Shown here: in pieces, positions 16,232-26,096 of the stretch | Layout: each line of letters opens with the position of its first letter | Numbering within the stretch: the first letter of the stretch is position 1 | DNA from: Sinomonas atrocyanea | GTDB lineage: Bacteria > Actinomycetota > Actinomycetes > Actinomycetales > Micrococcaceae | Length of the DNA stretch: 64,000 nucleotides | Direction: 5' to 3' | Assembly (NCBI RefSeq): GCF_030811715.1 | Contig: NZ_JAUSRH010000001.1 | Coordinates: 372,001 to 436,000, forward strand | The notes under the pieces: model-generated | What the model saw: only the letters and a program-made list of their open reading frames with translations | What the model was told of the DNA's origin: nothing | The model's database searches: none | Translations under genes and position numbers: made by a program

Positions 16232-17703
16232 AACGCGGACCTGCCTTTCGCCTGCGCCTCGGCCCGGTAGCGCTCGAGCACGTCCGGGGTGGCGTGGGCG
16301 GTGACCGTGGCGGTGCCCGCAGTCTCCCACTCCGGGAGGGCACCGAGGAGGACGCCGGCGGCCTGGCGCGCCGCGCCGTCGGCCACGTACTCCCCCGGCT
16401 CGGGGACGAGGACGGGCAGCCCGAGGATCCCGGCGGCGGCCTGCTGGACGGCGGCGGAGCGGGCGGCCCCGCCGACGAGGATGATCCGCTCGGCCGCGAC
16501 TCCCTGCGCCGTGAGGGCGGCGAGCCCGTCGGCGAGGGAGCACACGATGCCCTCGACGGCGGCGCGCGCGAGGTTCGCGGGCGTGTAGTTGCGCAGCGTG
16601 ATGCCGTGCAGCGACCCGGTCGCGTCCGGCAGGTTGGGGGTCCGCTCCCCCTCGAAGTACGGCACTAGGGTCAGCCCGTCGGCGCCGGCGGGCGCGCAGA
16701 GCGCGAGGTCGGTGAGCTCGGGCAGGGTCACGCCCAGGAGGGCGGCGGTGGCATCGAGGACACGGGAGGCGTTGAGGGTGCACGCGAGCGGGAGGAAGTG
16801 GCCGCTCGCGTCGGCGAAGCCGGCCACGAGGCCGGAGGCGTCCGACGTCGGGCGGCCGGCCACGGCGAAGACCGTGCCGGAGGTGCCGATCGAGACGACG
16901 ACGTCTCCCACGCCGGCGCCGACGCCGAGGGCCGCCCCGGCGTTGTCCCCCGCCCCCGGGCCGAGGAGCGCGCCCGCGGGGGTGCGGCCGGCCGGTTCCA
17001 GCGGGCCCAGAACGCGCGGCAGGACGGGGACGTGCCCGAGGGCCTGCTCGAGGACGCCGGGCAGGTACTCCCCCGTGCCTGGGGACCAGTAGCCGGTGCC
17101 CGAGGCATCGGAGCGGTCGGTCGCGAGTGCTTCCAGCGCGCCCATGCCGGGCCCGTGCCCGGCGAGGCGCCAAGTCAGCCAGTCGTGCGGGAGGCACACG
17201 GCCGCGGTCCGGGCGGCGTGCTCGGGCTCGTTCTCGGCGAGCCAGCGCAGCTTGGCCGCGGTGATCGAGGCGACGGGCACGGTCCCTGTGGCCTCGGCCC
17301 ACCAGCGGGCGCCGGCGTCGGCGTCAGCCGCATCCGGGGCAGCGCCCGCCTCCTTGATCAGCTGCTCGGCCGCGGCGGCGGAGCGGGTGTCGTTCCACAG
17401 CAGGGCCGGGCGGACCACCGCCCCGTCCGCGTCGAGGCAGACCATGCCGTGCTGCTGCCCGGCCACCGAGACCGCCGCGACGTCGTCGAGCCCCCCGGCG
17501 TCGCGGATGGCGGCCCGCAGCGCGTCCCACCACGCCTCGGGGTGGACTTCGGTGCCGGCGGGGTGGGGCGCCGAGCCGGAGCGCACGAGCGCCCCGGTCT
17601 CGGCGTCCCGGACGACGACCTTGCAGGACTGGGTCGAGCTGTCGACTCCCGCGACGAGCCGGCCGCCGGATTCCTTCTGGTCGCTGAATTCCTTCTGGCC
17701 CAT
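16228..17703 (-). CDS. xylB: Xylulokinase
   Basis: A 491-residue FGGY-family kinase that phosphorylates D-xylulose for entry into the pentose phosphate pathway. [21 protein letters not shown] is the first phosphate loop (read in parts), [13 protein letters not shown] is the xylulokinase signature, LLWNDTRS binds sugar, [13 protein letters not shown] carries the catalytic Asp, [11 protein letters not shown] is the phosphate-2 loop and ILVGGAARS the adenosine motif. It starts four bases after xylA and overlaps the epimerase gene at its end, so xylA-xylB-epimerase-aldO form one operon. Confidence 0.94.
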   Translation of the reverse strand: MGQKEFSDQKESGGRLVAGVDSSTQSCKVVVRDAETGALVRSGSAPHPAGTEVHPEAWWDALRAAIRDAGGLDDVAAVSVAGQQHGMVCLDADGAVVRPALLWNDTRSAAAAEQLIKEAGAAPDAADADAGARWWAEATGTVPVASITAAKLRWLAENEPEHAARTAAVCLPHDWLTWRLAGHGPGMGALEALATDRSDASGTGYWSPGTGEYLPGVLEQALGHVPVLPRVLGPLEPAGRTPAGALLGPGAGDNAGAALGVGAGVGDVVVSIGTSGTVFAVAGRPTSDASGLVAGFADASGHFLPLACTLNASRVLDATAALLGVTLPELTDLALCAPAGADGLTLVPYFEGERTPNLPDATGSLHGITLRNYTPANLARAAVEGIVCSLADGLAALTAQGVAAERIILVGGAARSAAVQQAAAGILGLPVLVPEPGEYVADGAARQAAGVLLGALPEWETAGTATVTAHATPDVLERYRAEAQAKGRSAL

Positions 17704-17707
17704 GGGC

Positions 17708-18895
17708 TCAGCGAGCGCCGAGGAGGTGCTCGAGGGCCAGCTGGTTGAGCCGGATGAACGCGTAGGAGCGCTCGGCGGCCGCGTCTGCGTCGAACTCCTC
17801 GAATGCGGAGGCGTCGGCGAGGAGGTCCGCCGCGCTCTCCCCGGCGGCGAGGGTCGGCTCGGCCAGCTCGTACACGGCGGAGGCGCGCAGGGCGTCCTGG
17901 ACCTCGGCGTCTGCGCGGAAGGCCGCGGCCCGTTCGGCCAGGAGCAGGTACATGCGCATGTTCGCCTTCGCGGACTCCCACACGCCGTCGTACCCGTCGG
18001 TGCGGGAGGGCTTGTAGTCGAAGTGGCGCGGGCCCTCGTAGCGCGGGCCCCCGCTCGGGAAGCCGTTCTCGAGGAGGTCCACCGTGAAGAATGCGCTCGT
18101 GAGGTCGCCGTGGCCGAAGACGAGGTCCTGGTCGTACTTGATGCCGCGCTGGCCGTTGAGGTCGATGTGGAACAGCTTGCCCGCCCACAGCGCCTGCGCG
18201 ATGCCGTGGGTGAAGTTCAGCCCGGCCATCTGCTCGTGCCCGGTCTCGGGGTTCAGGCCCACGATGTCGCCGTGCTCGAGCTGGGCGATGAACGCGAGCC
18301 CGTGCCCCACGGTGGGCAGGAGGATGTCCCCGCGCGGCTCGTTCGGCTTCGGCTCGAGCGCGATCCGCAGCCCGTAGCCCTTCTCCTTGATGTACGCGGC
18401 GGCCGTGTCCACGCCCTCGCGGTAGCGGTCCAGGGCCGCCGCGAGGTCCTTCGACCCGTCGTACTCCGAGCCCTCGCGGCCGCCCCACATGACGAAGGTC
18501 TCCGCGCCCAGCTCGGCGGCGAGGTCGATGTTGCGCAGGACCTTGGCGAGGCCGAACCGGCGCACCGAGCGGTCATTGGACGTGAAGCCGCCGTCCTTGA
18601 AGACCGGGTGGCTGAAGAGGTTCGTCGTCACCATCGGGACCTTGAGCCCCGTCTCCTCGAGGGCGGCGCGGAACCGCTTGAGGATGAGCTCCCGCTCGGC
18701 GGCTGGCGCCCCGAACGGGACCAGGTCGTTGTCGTGGAACGTGATCCCGTACGCGCCCAGCTCGGCGAGCCGGTGCACGGCCTCGACGGGGTCGAGCGCG
18801 GGCCGGGTCGGCACGCCGAACGGGTCGTTCCCCGTCCAGCCCACGGTCCACAGGCCGAAGGTGAACTTGTTCTCGGGGGTAGGCGTCGCTGCCAT
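17708..18895 (-). CDS. xylA: Xylose isomerase
   Basis: A 395-residue class I (actinobacterial type) xylose isomerase converting D-xylose to D-xylulose. [11 protein letters not shown] holds catalytic His54; [12 protein letters not shown] supplies metal-site Glu and Lys; [16 protein letters not shown] and [17 protein letters not shown] provide the remaining metal ligands; [12 protein letters not shown] is conserved near the end. Length matches Actinoplanes and Arthrobacter enzymes. ATG 18893-18895 has GAGGAGC upstream. Its promoter, overlapped by two dyads, lies at 18946-18982. Confidence 0.97.
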   Translation of the reverse strand: MAATPTPENKFTFGLWTVGWTGNDPFGVPTRPALDPVEAVHRLAELGAYGITFHDNDLVPFGAPAAERELILKRFRAALEETGLKVPMVTTNLFSHPVFKDGGFTSNDRSVRRFGLAKVLRNIDLAAELGAETFVMWGGREGSEYDGSKDLAAALDRYREGVDTAAAYIKEKGYGLRIALEPKPNEPRGDILLPTVGHGLAFIAQLEHGDIVGLNPETGHEQMAGLNFTHGIAQALWAGKLFHIDLNGQRGIKYDQDLVFGHGDLTSAFFTVDLLENGFPSGGPRYEGPRHFDYKPSRTDGYDGVWESAKANMRMYLLLAERAAAFRADAEVQDALRASAVYELAEPTLAAGESAADLLADASAFEEFDADAAAERSYAFIRLNQLALEHLLGAR

Positions 18896-18945
18896 GGAGA
18901 GCTCCTCGATGGGGGGTGGGTTGGGGCGAAAGAGAATTAGTATTT

Positions 18946-18982
18946 GTTCTGAACTATATGGACCATGATGTGATGTGGTCAA
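18946..18982 (-). promoter_or_regulatory. xylA promoter with overlapping operator dyads
   Basis: On the xylA strand: -35 TTGACC (18982-18977), an 18-base spacer, -10 TATAGT (18958-18953). The dyad GACCA-N10-TGGTC (18961-18980) overlaps the -35 and spacer, and a second palindrome GTTCTGAAC (18946-18954) overlaps the -10. Both are well placed for the divergent ROK repressor, whose relatives bind AT-rich dyads with GTT/AAC half-sites and are released by xylose. Which dyad is the true operator is not decidable by eye. Confidence 0.6.
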
Positions 18983-19004
18983 CACTTTTTCCTCGGGAGG
19001 ACCC

Positions 19005-20207
19005 ATGACGTCTCAGGCCACGCCCGCGCCCGGCCGCGTGGGCGATGTCCGGCGGCGCAATCTGGCGCTCGTCCTGAACCGTCTGGGCCCGGAGGGGGTC
19101 GCGAGCCGCGCGGAGATCGCGGCCGCCACCGGCCTGACCAAGGCCTCGGTCTCGAGCCTCGTGGCGGACCTGCTGGAGACCGGGCTCGTCGAGGAACTCG
19201 GCGTCACGCGCGGCGGCGAGCGCGGCCGGCCCGGGGTGGGCCTCGCACTGAGCCCCCGGCGCGGCGCGCTCGGCGCCGAGGTCAACGTGGACTACCTCGC
19301 CGTGGGCGTCCTCGACCTGCGGGGCGCGCTGCGGGTCCATGAGACCGTCGAGGCCTCCAACCACGGCCGGGCCCCCGAGGACGTCCTCGCCGACCTCCGG
19401 TCGCTGGCCGCCCGGGTCGGCGAGGCCGCGGCAGCGGACGGCGTCGAACTCCTCGGAGGAGGGCTCGCCGTGCCGGGGATCGTCGACACGGCCTCGGGGA
19501 CCCTGGTCACCGCCCCCAACCTCGCGTGGGCCGGGGTGCCCCTCGCCGGCGCGCTCCAGGACCTCGCGCCCGGAGCGCCCTTCTCGGCGGAGCTCTCCAA
19601 CGAGGCGGACAGCGCGGCCCTCGCCGAGCTCTGGTACGGCCGCGGGCGCGCGCTCGGCTCGTACCTGTACCTCTCGGGCGAGGTGGGGGTGGGCGGCGGC
19701 CTCGTCATCGGCTCCCAGCTGTTCACGGGCGCCGGCGGCCATGCCGGCGAGGTGGGCCACGTCGTCGTCGATCCCGGCGGCCGCCGCTGCTCCTGCGGCG
19801 GCCGCGGATGTGTCGAGACCGTTGCCGGGCAGGAGGCGGTCCTCGCCGCCGCGGGCATCACCGGCGCCGGAAGCACGACGACGGGCCGCCTCGACGCGCT
19901 GACAGCCTCCCTGGCCGCCGGGGACGCCCGGGCGGTCGGCGCGGTCGAGCGCGCGGGCGAGGCGCTCGCCGTTGCCGTGGTCGCCGCCGCGCGGCTCGTG
20001 GACCTCTCGGCCGTGGTCCTCGGCGGCCACTTCGGAATCCTCCGCGGCGTCCTCGGGCCCGCGCTCGAGGCGGCCCTGGAGGACCTCGCGCCCGGCCGCA
20101 TCACCACGGTGGCCTTCTCCGACCTCGGGGCCTCCGCGGCGCTCACGGGCGCGGCCGGCGCGGCGCTGCGGCGCGCCCTCGCGGCGCCGCACGCGCTCCT
20201 CGGCTGA
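19005..20207 (+). CDS. xylR: ROK family repressor of the xylose operon (XylR-like)
   Basis: A 400-residue NagC/XylR protein: an N-terminal winged helix ([16 protein letters not shown], then [22 protein letters not shown] as helix-turn-helix, read in parts) and a C-terminal ROK sugar-kinase-like domain with [44 protein letters not shown] and the zinc-binding [10 protein letters not shown]. The ATG at 19005 is chosen because CGGGAGG precedes it. Divergence from xylA and the dyads between them indicate xylose-responsive repression of xylAB-epimerase-aldO. Confidence 0.9.
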   Translation: MTSQATPAPGRVGDVRRRNLALVLNRLGPEGVASRAEIAAATGLTKASVSSLVADLLETGLVEELGVTRGGERGRPGVGLALSPRRGALGAEVNVDYLAVGVLDLRGALRVHETVEASNHGRAPEDVLADLRSLAARVGEAAAADGVELLGGGLAVPGIVDTASGTLVTAPNLAWAGVPLAGALQDLAPGAPFSAELSNEADSAALAELWYGRGRALGSYLYLSGEVGVGGGLVIGSQLFTGAGGHAGEVGHVVVDPGGRRCSCGGRGCVETVAGQEAVLAAAGITGAGSTTTGRLDALTASLAAGDARAVGAVERAGEALAVAVVAAARLVDLSAVVLGGHFGILRGVLGPALEAALEDLAPGRITTVAFSDLGASAALTGAAGAALRRALAAPHALLG

Positions 20208-20243
20208 TCCGCACGCTCCTCGGCTGACGCCGCGACCGGCCAG

Positions 20244-21149
20244 TCAGGCCCCGAGGGCGCGGATGCGCCACCGGGCCGTGTGCTCCCCGCCCGGCGCGAG
20301 CCACACGAGGTCCGTCCCGGTCGCGAACGCGTTGGGCGGGCACGTCATCGGCTCGACGGCCAGGCCGAGGCGGCTCGGCCCGGACGGCGCCGCGTCCGCG
20401 GTGCAGAGCTGCACCCACGGGCACCCGGCGTCCCACTCCATGGCCACGCCGGTCCCCGAGGGGTCCCGGACGGCGACCCGGGCCACGCCCTGATCGAGGG
20501 CCAGGTGCGTGAAGGCGTGGTCGATCTCCGTCCGCCCGATGCGGCGGGGCTCGCGGAAGTCGAACTCGTGCCCCGCCACCGTGCGCGTCCCGAGGGGCAG
20601 GAGCCTGTCCTCGGTGACCTCGAGGAACTCCGCTGCCGGGACCTCGAGCTCCCACGTGTCCAGCGGCGACGGTCCGGCGACGAGGTAGGGGTGCGGGCAC
20701 ACCCCGTACGGGGCGAGGTCCTCGCCGGTGTTCACGGCGCGCACCGACCAGTCGAGGCCATCCGCGCTGAGCGCGTACCGGGCCTCGAGCCGCAGCCGGA
20801 ACGGATAGCCCTCGCTCGGGCCGAGGTCGAGCGCGAAGGCCACCGAGGCGCCGTCGTGCGCCACGAGCCGCCACTCCCGCGCGAGGGCGAGGCCGTGCAG
20901 CGCGCAGCCGCGCTCCGGTTCGGTGACCGGGACGGCGAGCTCGCGGCCGCCGGCGGTGTAGCGCCCATCCGCGAGGCGGTTGGGCCACGGGGCGGCGACG
21001 ATCCCGCGGAAGGCGGGGATCGGCGCCCCGGGGTCGAACGGCACCACGAGGTCCCGGCCCCGGTTGGTCAGTGAGGCGAGGGCGCCGGCCGTGCAGGTGA
21101 CGGTCGCGGCGTAGTCGCCGGCACGGATGGCGGCGCTCACGCTGCTCAT
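20244..21149 (-). CDS. Aldose 1-epimerase family protein
   Basis: A 301-residue galactose mutarotase-fold protein. PWPNRLADGRY near residue 55 carries the substrate Asn-Arg, CALHGLALAREWRL holds the first His, YGVCPHPYLVAGPSPLD the second catalytic His and Pro-Tyr, and VEPMTCPPNAFATG near the C terminus the catalytic Glu. This pattern is the YihR-like actinobacterial branch. It would interconvert sugar anomers. It overlaps the upstream dehydrogenase gene by four bases (ATGA) and is the last gene of the nine-gene sugar operon. Confidence 0.92.
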   Translation of the reverse strand: MSSVSAAIRAGDYAATVTCTAGALASLTNRGRDLVVPFDPGAPIPAFRGIVAAPWPNRLADGRYTAGGRELAVPVTEPERGCALHGLALAREWRLVAHDGASVAFALDLGPSEGYPFRLRLEARYALSADGLDWSVRAVNTGEDLAPYGVCPHPYLVAGPSPLDTWELEVPAAEFLEVTEDRLLPLGTRTVAGHEFDFREPRRIGRTEIDHAFTHLALDQGVARVAVRDPSGTGVAMEWDAGCPWVQLCTADAAPSGPSRLGLAVEPMTCPPNAFATGTDLVWLAPGGEHTARWRIRALGA

Positions 21150-22294
21150 GCGGAGAGCGAGCCCTCGCGCTCCCGGTCCGCGAGGTCTTCGAGCACGACG
21201 GCGGGGGGCCGCTCGGCGCGGCTCGTCACCTCTACGGCGTGCCCGGTGTGGGCGGACTCGAGCAGCGATTCCATGACGTCTAGCACGTGGTACCCCAGCG
21301 TTCCCCCGGCCCTGGGCTCCTCGGAGGACCCGGCCGCCAGGGTGCGGGCGAGGTCCGCGATGCCGTAGCCGCGCCCCGAGTCCACGTAGCCCGCCGAGAC
21401 GGGAAGCGCCTCCCAGTCGTCCCCGCCGAGGCGGTGCAGGCGCGTGTCGCCGTCGAAATGGTTGGGGTCCGGGACGGCGAGGGTGCCGAGCGGACCGTGC
21501 ACCTCGATGTTCGCCGCGTGGGTCGCGACGGCGTCGAAGCTCATCACGAGCGTGGACAGCGCGCCGGAGGCATGGGTGAGCACGCCGGTGACGTGCGTGT
21601 CCGTGGTCACCGGGATGGTCTCGCCGGTGCGGGGCCCGGAGCCGATGGTCCGCTCGGACCGCGTGTGGCTCGCGGCCCCGACCACCGAGGCCACGGGCCC
21701 CAGGAGCGTCACGAGCGCGGTGACGTAGTAGGGCCCCATGTCCAGCAGCGGGCCGCCGCCGGGGACGTAGTAGAAGTCCGGGTTCGGGTGCCAGCGCTCG
21801 TGCCCGGGGGTCACCATGGTCGCGGTGGCGGCGACGGGCGCGCCGATGAGGCCGTCGTCGATCGCCTTGCGCGCGGTCTGGATGCCCGTGCCGAGCACGG
21901 TGTCCGGCGCGCAGCCCACCACGACCCCGGCGGCCCGCGCGGCGTCGAGCACTCTGCGTGCCTCATCGGTGGTCGCGGCGAGGGGCTTCTCGCCGTAGAC
22001 GTGCTTGCCGGCGGCGATCGCCGCGAGGGCGACCTCGGCGTGGGCGGCCGGGATGGTCAGGTTCAGGACGAGGTCCACGTCGCCGGCCGCGAGGAGCTCG
22101 TCCACGCCGATGGCGCGCACGCCCTCGCCGTACTCGTCGGCCACGTCCTGCGCCCGCGTCGCGTCGAGGTCCGCAACGGCCACGAGCCGCACGCCCCCGA
22201 GCCGCCGGAAGCTGTCGAGGTACTGGCCCACGATCTTGCCGCAGCCGATGATCCCGATCTTCAGCGGCCCTTGAGTTCCTACCGGCTTGCCCAC
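21146..22294 (-). CDS. Gfo/Idh/MocA family oxidoreductase
   Basis: A 382-residue NAD(P)-dependent sugar or polyol dehydrogenase. LKIGIIGCGKIVGQYLDSF is the Rossmann loop, GKHVYGEKPLAATTDEA the EKP motif with catalytic Lys, and GGGPLLDMGPYYVTALVTLLG the substrate-side Asp and Tyr. The GTG at 22292-22294 overlaps the thuA-like gene by 16 bases; later starts are possible but the P-loop begins about ten residues in. Members oxidise ring hydroxyls, often at C3. Substrate unknown; context suggests a glycoside or inositol-like sugar. Confidence 0.88.
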   Translation of the reverse strand: MGKPVGTQGPLKIGIIGCGKIVGQYLDSFRRLGGVRLVAVADLDATRAQDVADEYGEGVRAIGVDELLAAGDVDLVLNLTIPAAHAEVALAAIAAGKHVYGEKPLAATTDEARRVLDAARAAGVVVGCAPDTVLGTGIQTARKAIDDGLIGAPVAATATMVTPGHERWHPNPDFYYVPGGGPLLDMGPYYVTALVTLLGPVASVVGAASHTRSERTIGSGPRTGETIPVTTDTHVTGVLTHASGALSTLVMSFDAVATHAANIEVHGPLGTLAVPDPNHFDGDTRLHRLGGDDWEALPVSAGYVDSGRGYGIADLARTLAAGSSEEPRAGGTLGYHVLDVMESLLESAHTGHAVEVTSRAERPPAVVLEDLADREREGSLSA

Positions 22295-22974
22295 AGCAGG
22301 CCCCTTTCGATGATGGTGCGGACGTTCTGGTCCTCGAGGACCTCCACGCGGTGGCCGGGGGTGCAGACGAAGATGCGCCCGGCGCCCCACTCCCGGGTCC
22401 AGAGGACGGGGGAGGTGACCTCGCGGTGCCAGGGGTCCCAGGGGCGCACCTTCTGGGTGGTCGTGGCGAGGACGTCGATGTAGTCGTCCGCCAGGACCCA
22501 GTACTGCTCGGTCACGAGGTCGAAGTCCTTCAGGCCCTCCGTGATGGGGTGGTTCGCGGCGGCCGGGAGCATGGTCACGGTGTACGGGACGTAGTTGTCC
22601 GACTGCTCTCCGGTCCGCTCGTCGGGGTGCTTGCCGGGGTGGCACGCGAACTGGCCGCCGATGAGGTGGAGGTAGTCGGAGGTGTTCCGGTACGAGTCGG
22701 CGATGCCGCCGTGCCAGCCCGCGAGGCCGGTGCCGTTCTCGACGGCGGTGCGGAGCCCCTCGAACTCGTCCTTCTCGATCGTGGACATCGTCATGCACTG
22801 CATCACGAGGTCCACGGTGGCCATGTACTCCGGGTCGGCGTAGACCTTGGGCGATTCCTCGATCCGCACCTCGTAGCCGTGGGCCTCGAGGTGGGGGATG
22901 AACAGGTCCGTGGCCTGGATGGGCTGGTGCCCGTCCCAGCCCCCGCGCACCACGAGCGCGTTCTTGGTGGTCAT
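22279..22974 (-). CDS. ThuA domain protein
   Basis: A 231-residue single-domain ThuA protein with the glutamine amidotransferase-like fold. [20 protein letters not shown] opens the domain; [20 protein letters not shown] and [14 protein letters not shown] carry conserved His residues; [15 protein letters not shown] and [17 protein letters not shown] close it. ThuA proteins occur in bacterial disaccharide pathways that pass through 3-keto sugars (trehalose utilisation in Sinorhizobium). It is sandwiched between a Gfo/Idh dehydrogenase and a TIM-barrel epimerase with four-base overlaps, which supports such a route here. Confidence 0.9.
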   Translation of the reverse strand: MTTKNALVVRGGWDGHQPIQATDLFIPHLEAHGYEVRIEESPKVYADPEYMATVDLVMQCMTMSTIEKDEFEGLRTAVENGTGLAGWHGGIADSYRNTSDYLHLIGGQFACHPGKHPDERTGEQSDNYVPYTVTMLPAAANHPITEGLKDFDLVTEQYWVLADDYIDVLATTTQKVRPWDPWHREVTSPVLWTREWGAGRIFVCTPGHRVEVLEDQNVRTIIERGLLWASR

Positions 22975-23987
22975 GAGACTCCTCTGCTGCTGAAGGCGGC
23001 GTCGAACGCCGCGGCGGGGGGCGCGATCTCGGCGAGGCCGCGTACGAGGGCGAGGGCCTGCGGCGCCCCGATGAGCCGGTCCATGCCGGCGTCCTCCCAT
23101 TCGATGCTCGTGGGACCCTCGTACCCGATCGCGTTCAGGGTCCGGAAGATGGGTTCCCACTGCACGTGGCCGTGCCCGGCGGTGACGAAGTCCCAGCCGC
23201 GGCGCGGGTCCGCCCACGCGAGGTGGGAGCCGAGCCGGCCGTTGCGGCCGTTGAGCTGGCGGACGGACTCCTTGACGTGGACGTGGAAGACCTTCTCCGC
23301 GAAGTCCTGGAGGAACATGACGGGGTCGAGGTCCTGCCAGATGAAGTGCGAGGGATCGAAGTTGAGCCCGAAGGACTCCCGGTGGCCGATCGCCTCGAGC
23401 GTGCGCTTCGCCGTCCAGTAGTCGTAGGCGATCTCGGACGGGTGGACCTCGAGGGCGAACCGGACCCCGACCTCGTCGAAGACGTCCAGGATCGGGTTCC
23501 ACCGGTCGGCGAAGTCCTGGTACCCGGCCTCGATCATCCCCTCGGGCACGGGCGGGAACATCGCCACCGCCTTCCAGATCGAGGACCCGGTGAAGCCCGT
23601 GACGGTCGTGACGCCGAGCCTGGCCGCGGTCCGGGCGGTGGCCTTCATGACCTCGGCGGCCCGGGTGCGCACGCCCTCGACGTCGCCGTCGCCCCACACC
23701 TCGTCCGAGAGGATGCCCCGGTGCCGGGCATCGATCGGGTCGTCGCACACGGCCTGGCCGGTGAGGTGGTTCGCGATGGCGTAGACCTTCAGGCCGTGCT
23801 TGGCGAGGATGTCCAGGCGGGTCTGGAGGTACGCGTCGTCCTCCGCGGCCCGCACCGGGTCGAGGTGGTCGCCCCAGCAGGCGATCTCGAGGCCGTCGAA
23901 GCCCCACTCCCCCGCCAGCCGCGCGACCTCCTCGAAGGGCAGGTCGGCCCACTGGCCGGTGAAGAGGGTAATAGGTCGTCGGGGCAT
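22971..23987 (-). CDS. TIM-barrel sugar epimerase/isomerase (AP endonuclease 2 family)
   Basis: A 338-residue xylose isomerase-like TIM-barrel protein of the IolE/YcjR class. Metal-site segments: [15 protein letters not shown] (Glu, His), [13 protein letters not shown] (Asp, His), [11 protein letters not shown] (His) and [11 protein letters not shown] (Glu). [20 protein letters not shown] opens the barrel. YcjR-type enzymes epimerise 3-keto sugars and IolE acts on keto-inositol; which reaction applies cannot be read from sequence. It overlaps the ThuA gene by four bases and starts two bases after the next Gfo/Idh gene ends. Confidence 0.88.
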   Translation of the reverse strand: MPRRPITLFTGQWADLPFEEVARLAGEWGFDGLEIACWGDHLDPVRAAEDDAYLQTRLDILAKHGLKVYAIANHLTGQAVCDDPIDARHRGILSDEVWGDGDVEGVRTRAAEVMKATARTAARLGVTTVTGFTGSSIWKAVAMFPPVPEGMIEAGYQDFADRWNPILDVFDEVGVRFALEVHPSEIAYDYWTAKRTLEAIGHRESFGLNFDPSHFIWQDLDPVMFLQDFAEKVFHVHVKESVRQLNGRNGRLGSHLAWADPRRGWDFVTAGHGHVQWEPIFRTLNAIGYEGPTSIEWEDAGMDRLIGAPQALALVRGLAEIAPPAAAFDAAFSSRGVS

Positions 23988-23988
23988 G

Positions 23989-25185
23989 TCAGGCTCCCTC
24001 CACTTTCGTCCAGCGTGATTCGTCCGCGGCGCTCGCCTCGACGGCGTCGAGGACGCGCTGCACCTGGAGTGCGTCGGCGAACGACGGCGTGGGCTGCTTC
24101 CCTGCCGCGATGGCCTCGACCAGGTCCACCACCTGGTGGGTGAACGCGTGCTCGTACCCGAGCCCGTGCCCCACAGGCCACCAGTGCGCCGTGTAGGGGT
24201 GTTCCGGTTCGGTCACCTGGATCTTCCGGAAGCCGGCGTTCGGCTCGTCCGCCGCGTCGTAGAGCCACAGCGAGTTCATGTCCTCGAAGTCGAACGCGAG
24301 CGAGGCCTTCGATCCGTTGAGCTCGAGCCGCATGGCGTTCTTCCGTCCGAGGGCGAACCGCGTCGCCTCGAAGACGCCGAGGGGGCCGGCGGACCCGGCG
24401 CTGCCCTCGAACCGGGCGCTGAAGATCGCGGCGTCGTCGACCGTCACCGGCCCCTTCGGCGCTTCCGGGCCGCCGCGCCCGCCCAGGCCCACGAAGTCCC
24501 CGCCCACGGGGCGTTCCGTCACGAACGTCTCCAGCAGCGCCGAGACGCCCGAGATGTGCTGGCCGGTGGTCCACTGGGCGGCGTCGATGATGTGCGCGCC
24601 GATGTCGCCGAGCGATCCGGAGCCCGACATCGTCTTGTCGAGCCGCCAGGTCAGCGGCGCGTTCTCATCCGCGAGCCAGTCCTGGAGGTACTGGGCGCGC
24701 ACGTGCCGCAGCTGCCCGAGCGCGCCGGAATCGACGAGCCGCTTCGCGAGGGACAGCGCCGGCGTGCGGCGGTAGGAGAACCCGCACATCGAGAACACCC
24801 CGCGGGCCGCCGCGGAGTCCGCCGCCGCCGTCATCCGTTCGGCCTCGGCCACCGAGTTCGCGAGCGGCTTCTCGCACAGCACGTGCTTGCCCGCCTCGAG
24901 GGCGGCGATCGCGATCTCCGCGTGCGTGCTGCCGGGCGTGCAGATGTCGATGAGGTCGATGTCGTCCCGCTCGATGAGCCGGCGCCAGTCGGTCTCTGCT
25001 GATTCCCACCCGAGCTTGGCGGCCGCCGCCGCGACGCGCCGGGCGTCGCGGCCGGCAACGGCGGCGAGCTGCGGGGACAGCGGGAGGTCGAAGAACCGGG
25101 GCGCCGTGCGCCAGGCCTGCGAGTGGGCGGCGCCCATGAAGGCGTATCCCACCATGCCGACCCTCAGGGGCTTGGTCTCTGCCAT
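23989..25185 (-). CDS. Gfo/Idh/MocA family oxidoreductase (second copy)
   Basis: A 398-residue dehydrogenase distinct from the copy at 21146. [19 protein letters not shown] binds the dinucleotide, [18 protein letters not shown] is the catalytic EKP motif, and [20 protein letters not shown] the substrate Asp-His region; the insert [20 protein letters not shown] is typical of a group found with CUT1 transporters. The ATG at 25183-25185 is chosen for the AGAGAGG upstream rather than the GTG two codons earlier. With the first copy it may perform paired oxidation and reduction around a 3-keto intermediate. Confidence 0.9.
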   Translation of the reverse strand: MAETKPLRVGMVGYAFMGAAHSQAWRTAPRFFDLPLSPQLAAVAGRDARRVAAAAAKLGWESAETDWRRLIERDDIDLIDICTPGSTHAEIAIAALEAGKHVLCEKPLANSVAEAERMTAAADSAAARGVFSMCGFSYRRTPALSLAKRLVDSGALGQLRHVRAQYLQDWLADENAPLTWRLDKTMSGSGSLGDIGAHIIDAAQWTTGQHISGVSALLETFVTERPVGGDFVGLGGRGGPEAPKGPVTVDDAAIFSARFEGSAGSAGPLGVFEATRFALGRKNAMRLELNGSKASLAFDFEDMNSLWLYDAADEPNAGFRKIQVTEPEHPYTAHWWPVGHGLGYEHAFTHQVVDLVEAIAAGKQPTPSFADALQVQRVLDAVEASAADESRWTKVEGA

Positions 25186-25195
25186 GTGCACCTCT

Positions 25196-26095
25196 CTACT
25201 TGCTGAAGCCGGCGGTCAGGCCGCTCACGAGCTGGCGGCGGGCCACGACGTACACGACCAGAAGGGGCAGCGTGGCCAGGACGACGGAGGCCAGCACCGC
25301 GGGGATGTTGACGCTGAACTCGCCCTGGAAGGTCCACAGCGAGAGGGGCAGGACGCGCGTCGCGGGGCTCTGCGTGAGGATGAGCGGGAAGAGGAACCCG
25401 TTCCACACGGTGAGCGCGTCGTAGATGCCGACCGTGACCACCGCGGGCCGCACGAGCGGCAGTGCCAGCTGCCACATCATGGCCCAGTCGGAGGCACCGT
25501 CCAGGCGCATCGACTCGAACAGCTCGTTCGGGACGTCCCTGAGGAAGTTGCCGAGGATGAGGACGGAGATGGGGATGGCGAAGGCGATCGAGGGCAGGAT
25601 GAGCGCCAGCAGGGTGTCGTACATGTGGGCGCGGGTGATCATCCAGTAGATCGGAATGATCGTCGCGTGCAGCGGGATCGCGAGGCCCAGCAGGAACAGC
25701 CGGTTCGTCCAGCTGAGGAACCGCCCCCTCCCCCGCACGATCGCGTACGCGGCCATGAACGAGACGAGGAGGGTCGGGATGACGCTGCCCACCGTCACGA
25801 TCAGGCTGTTGGCGAAGTACTGGGCGAAGTCGCTCTCGAGGACGAGGCTGTAGTTCTCGAAGGTCGGGCTCGCGGGCGGCAGCAGCGGGTTCGAGGAGAA
25901 GAATCCTTCCTGGCCCTTGAGGCTCGTGATCACCACGTAGTAGATCGGCAGGATGATGACGGCGAGCCAGGCCCAGCCTCCGAGGCCGCCGAGGAGGTTG
26001 GGGCGGGCGCGCCCGAGCCGGGGGCGCCGGTGCTCTTCCGTCCGGCGGCGGGCGGCTGCCGTCTGGGTTGCAGGTGCTTGGGTCGTGGAGGCCAT
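25196..26095 (-). CDS. Carbohydrate ABC transporter permease (MalG type)
   Basis: A 299-residue inner-membrane permease of the CUT1 family with six predicted helices. The conserved cytoplasmic loop ESMRLDGASDWAMMWQLALP (family EAA motif) contacts the ATPase. The C terminus VARRQLVSGLTAGFSK is the usual MalG-type ending. A basic, Ala/Arg-rich tail of about 35 residues precedes the first helix. The ATPase is not encoded in this operon, so a shared MsiK-like ATPase elsewhere is likely, as in other actinobacteria. It lies one base after the MalF-type gene. Confidence 0.93.
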   Translation of the reverse strand: MASTTQAPATQTAAARRRTEEHRRPRLGRARPNLLGGLGGWAWLAVIILPIYYVVITSLKGQEGFFSSNPLLPPASPTFENYSLVLESDFAQYFANSLIVTVGSVIPTLLVSFMAAYAIVRGRGRFLSWTNRLFLLGLAIPLHATIIPIYWMITRAHMYDTLLALILPSIAFAIPISVLILGNFLRDVPNELFESMRLDGASDWAMMWQLALPLVRPAVVTVGIYDALTVWNGFLFPLILTQSPATRVLPLSLWTFQGEFSVNIPAVLASVVLATLPLLVVYVVARRQLVSGLTAGFSK

Positions 26096-26096
26096 C

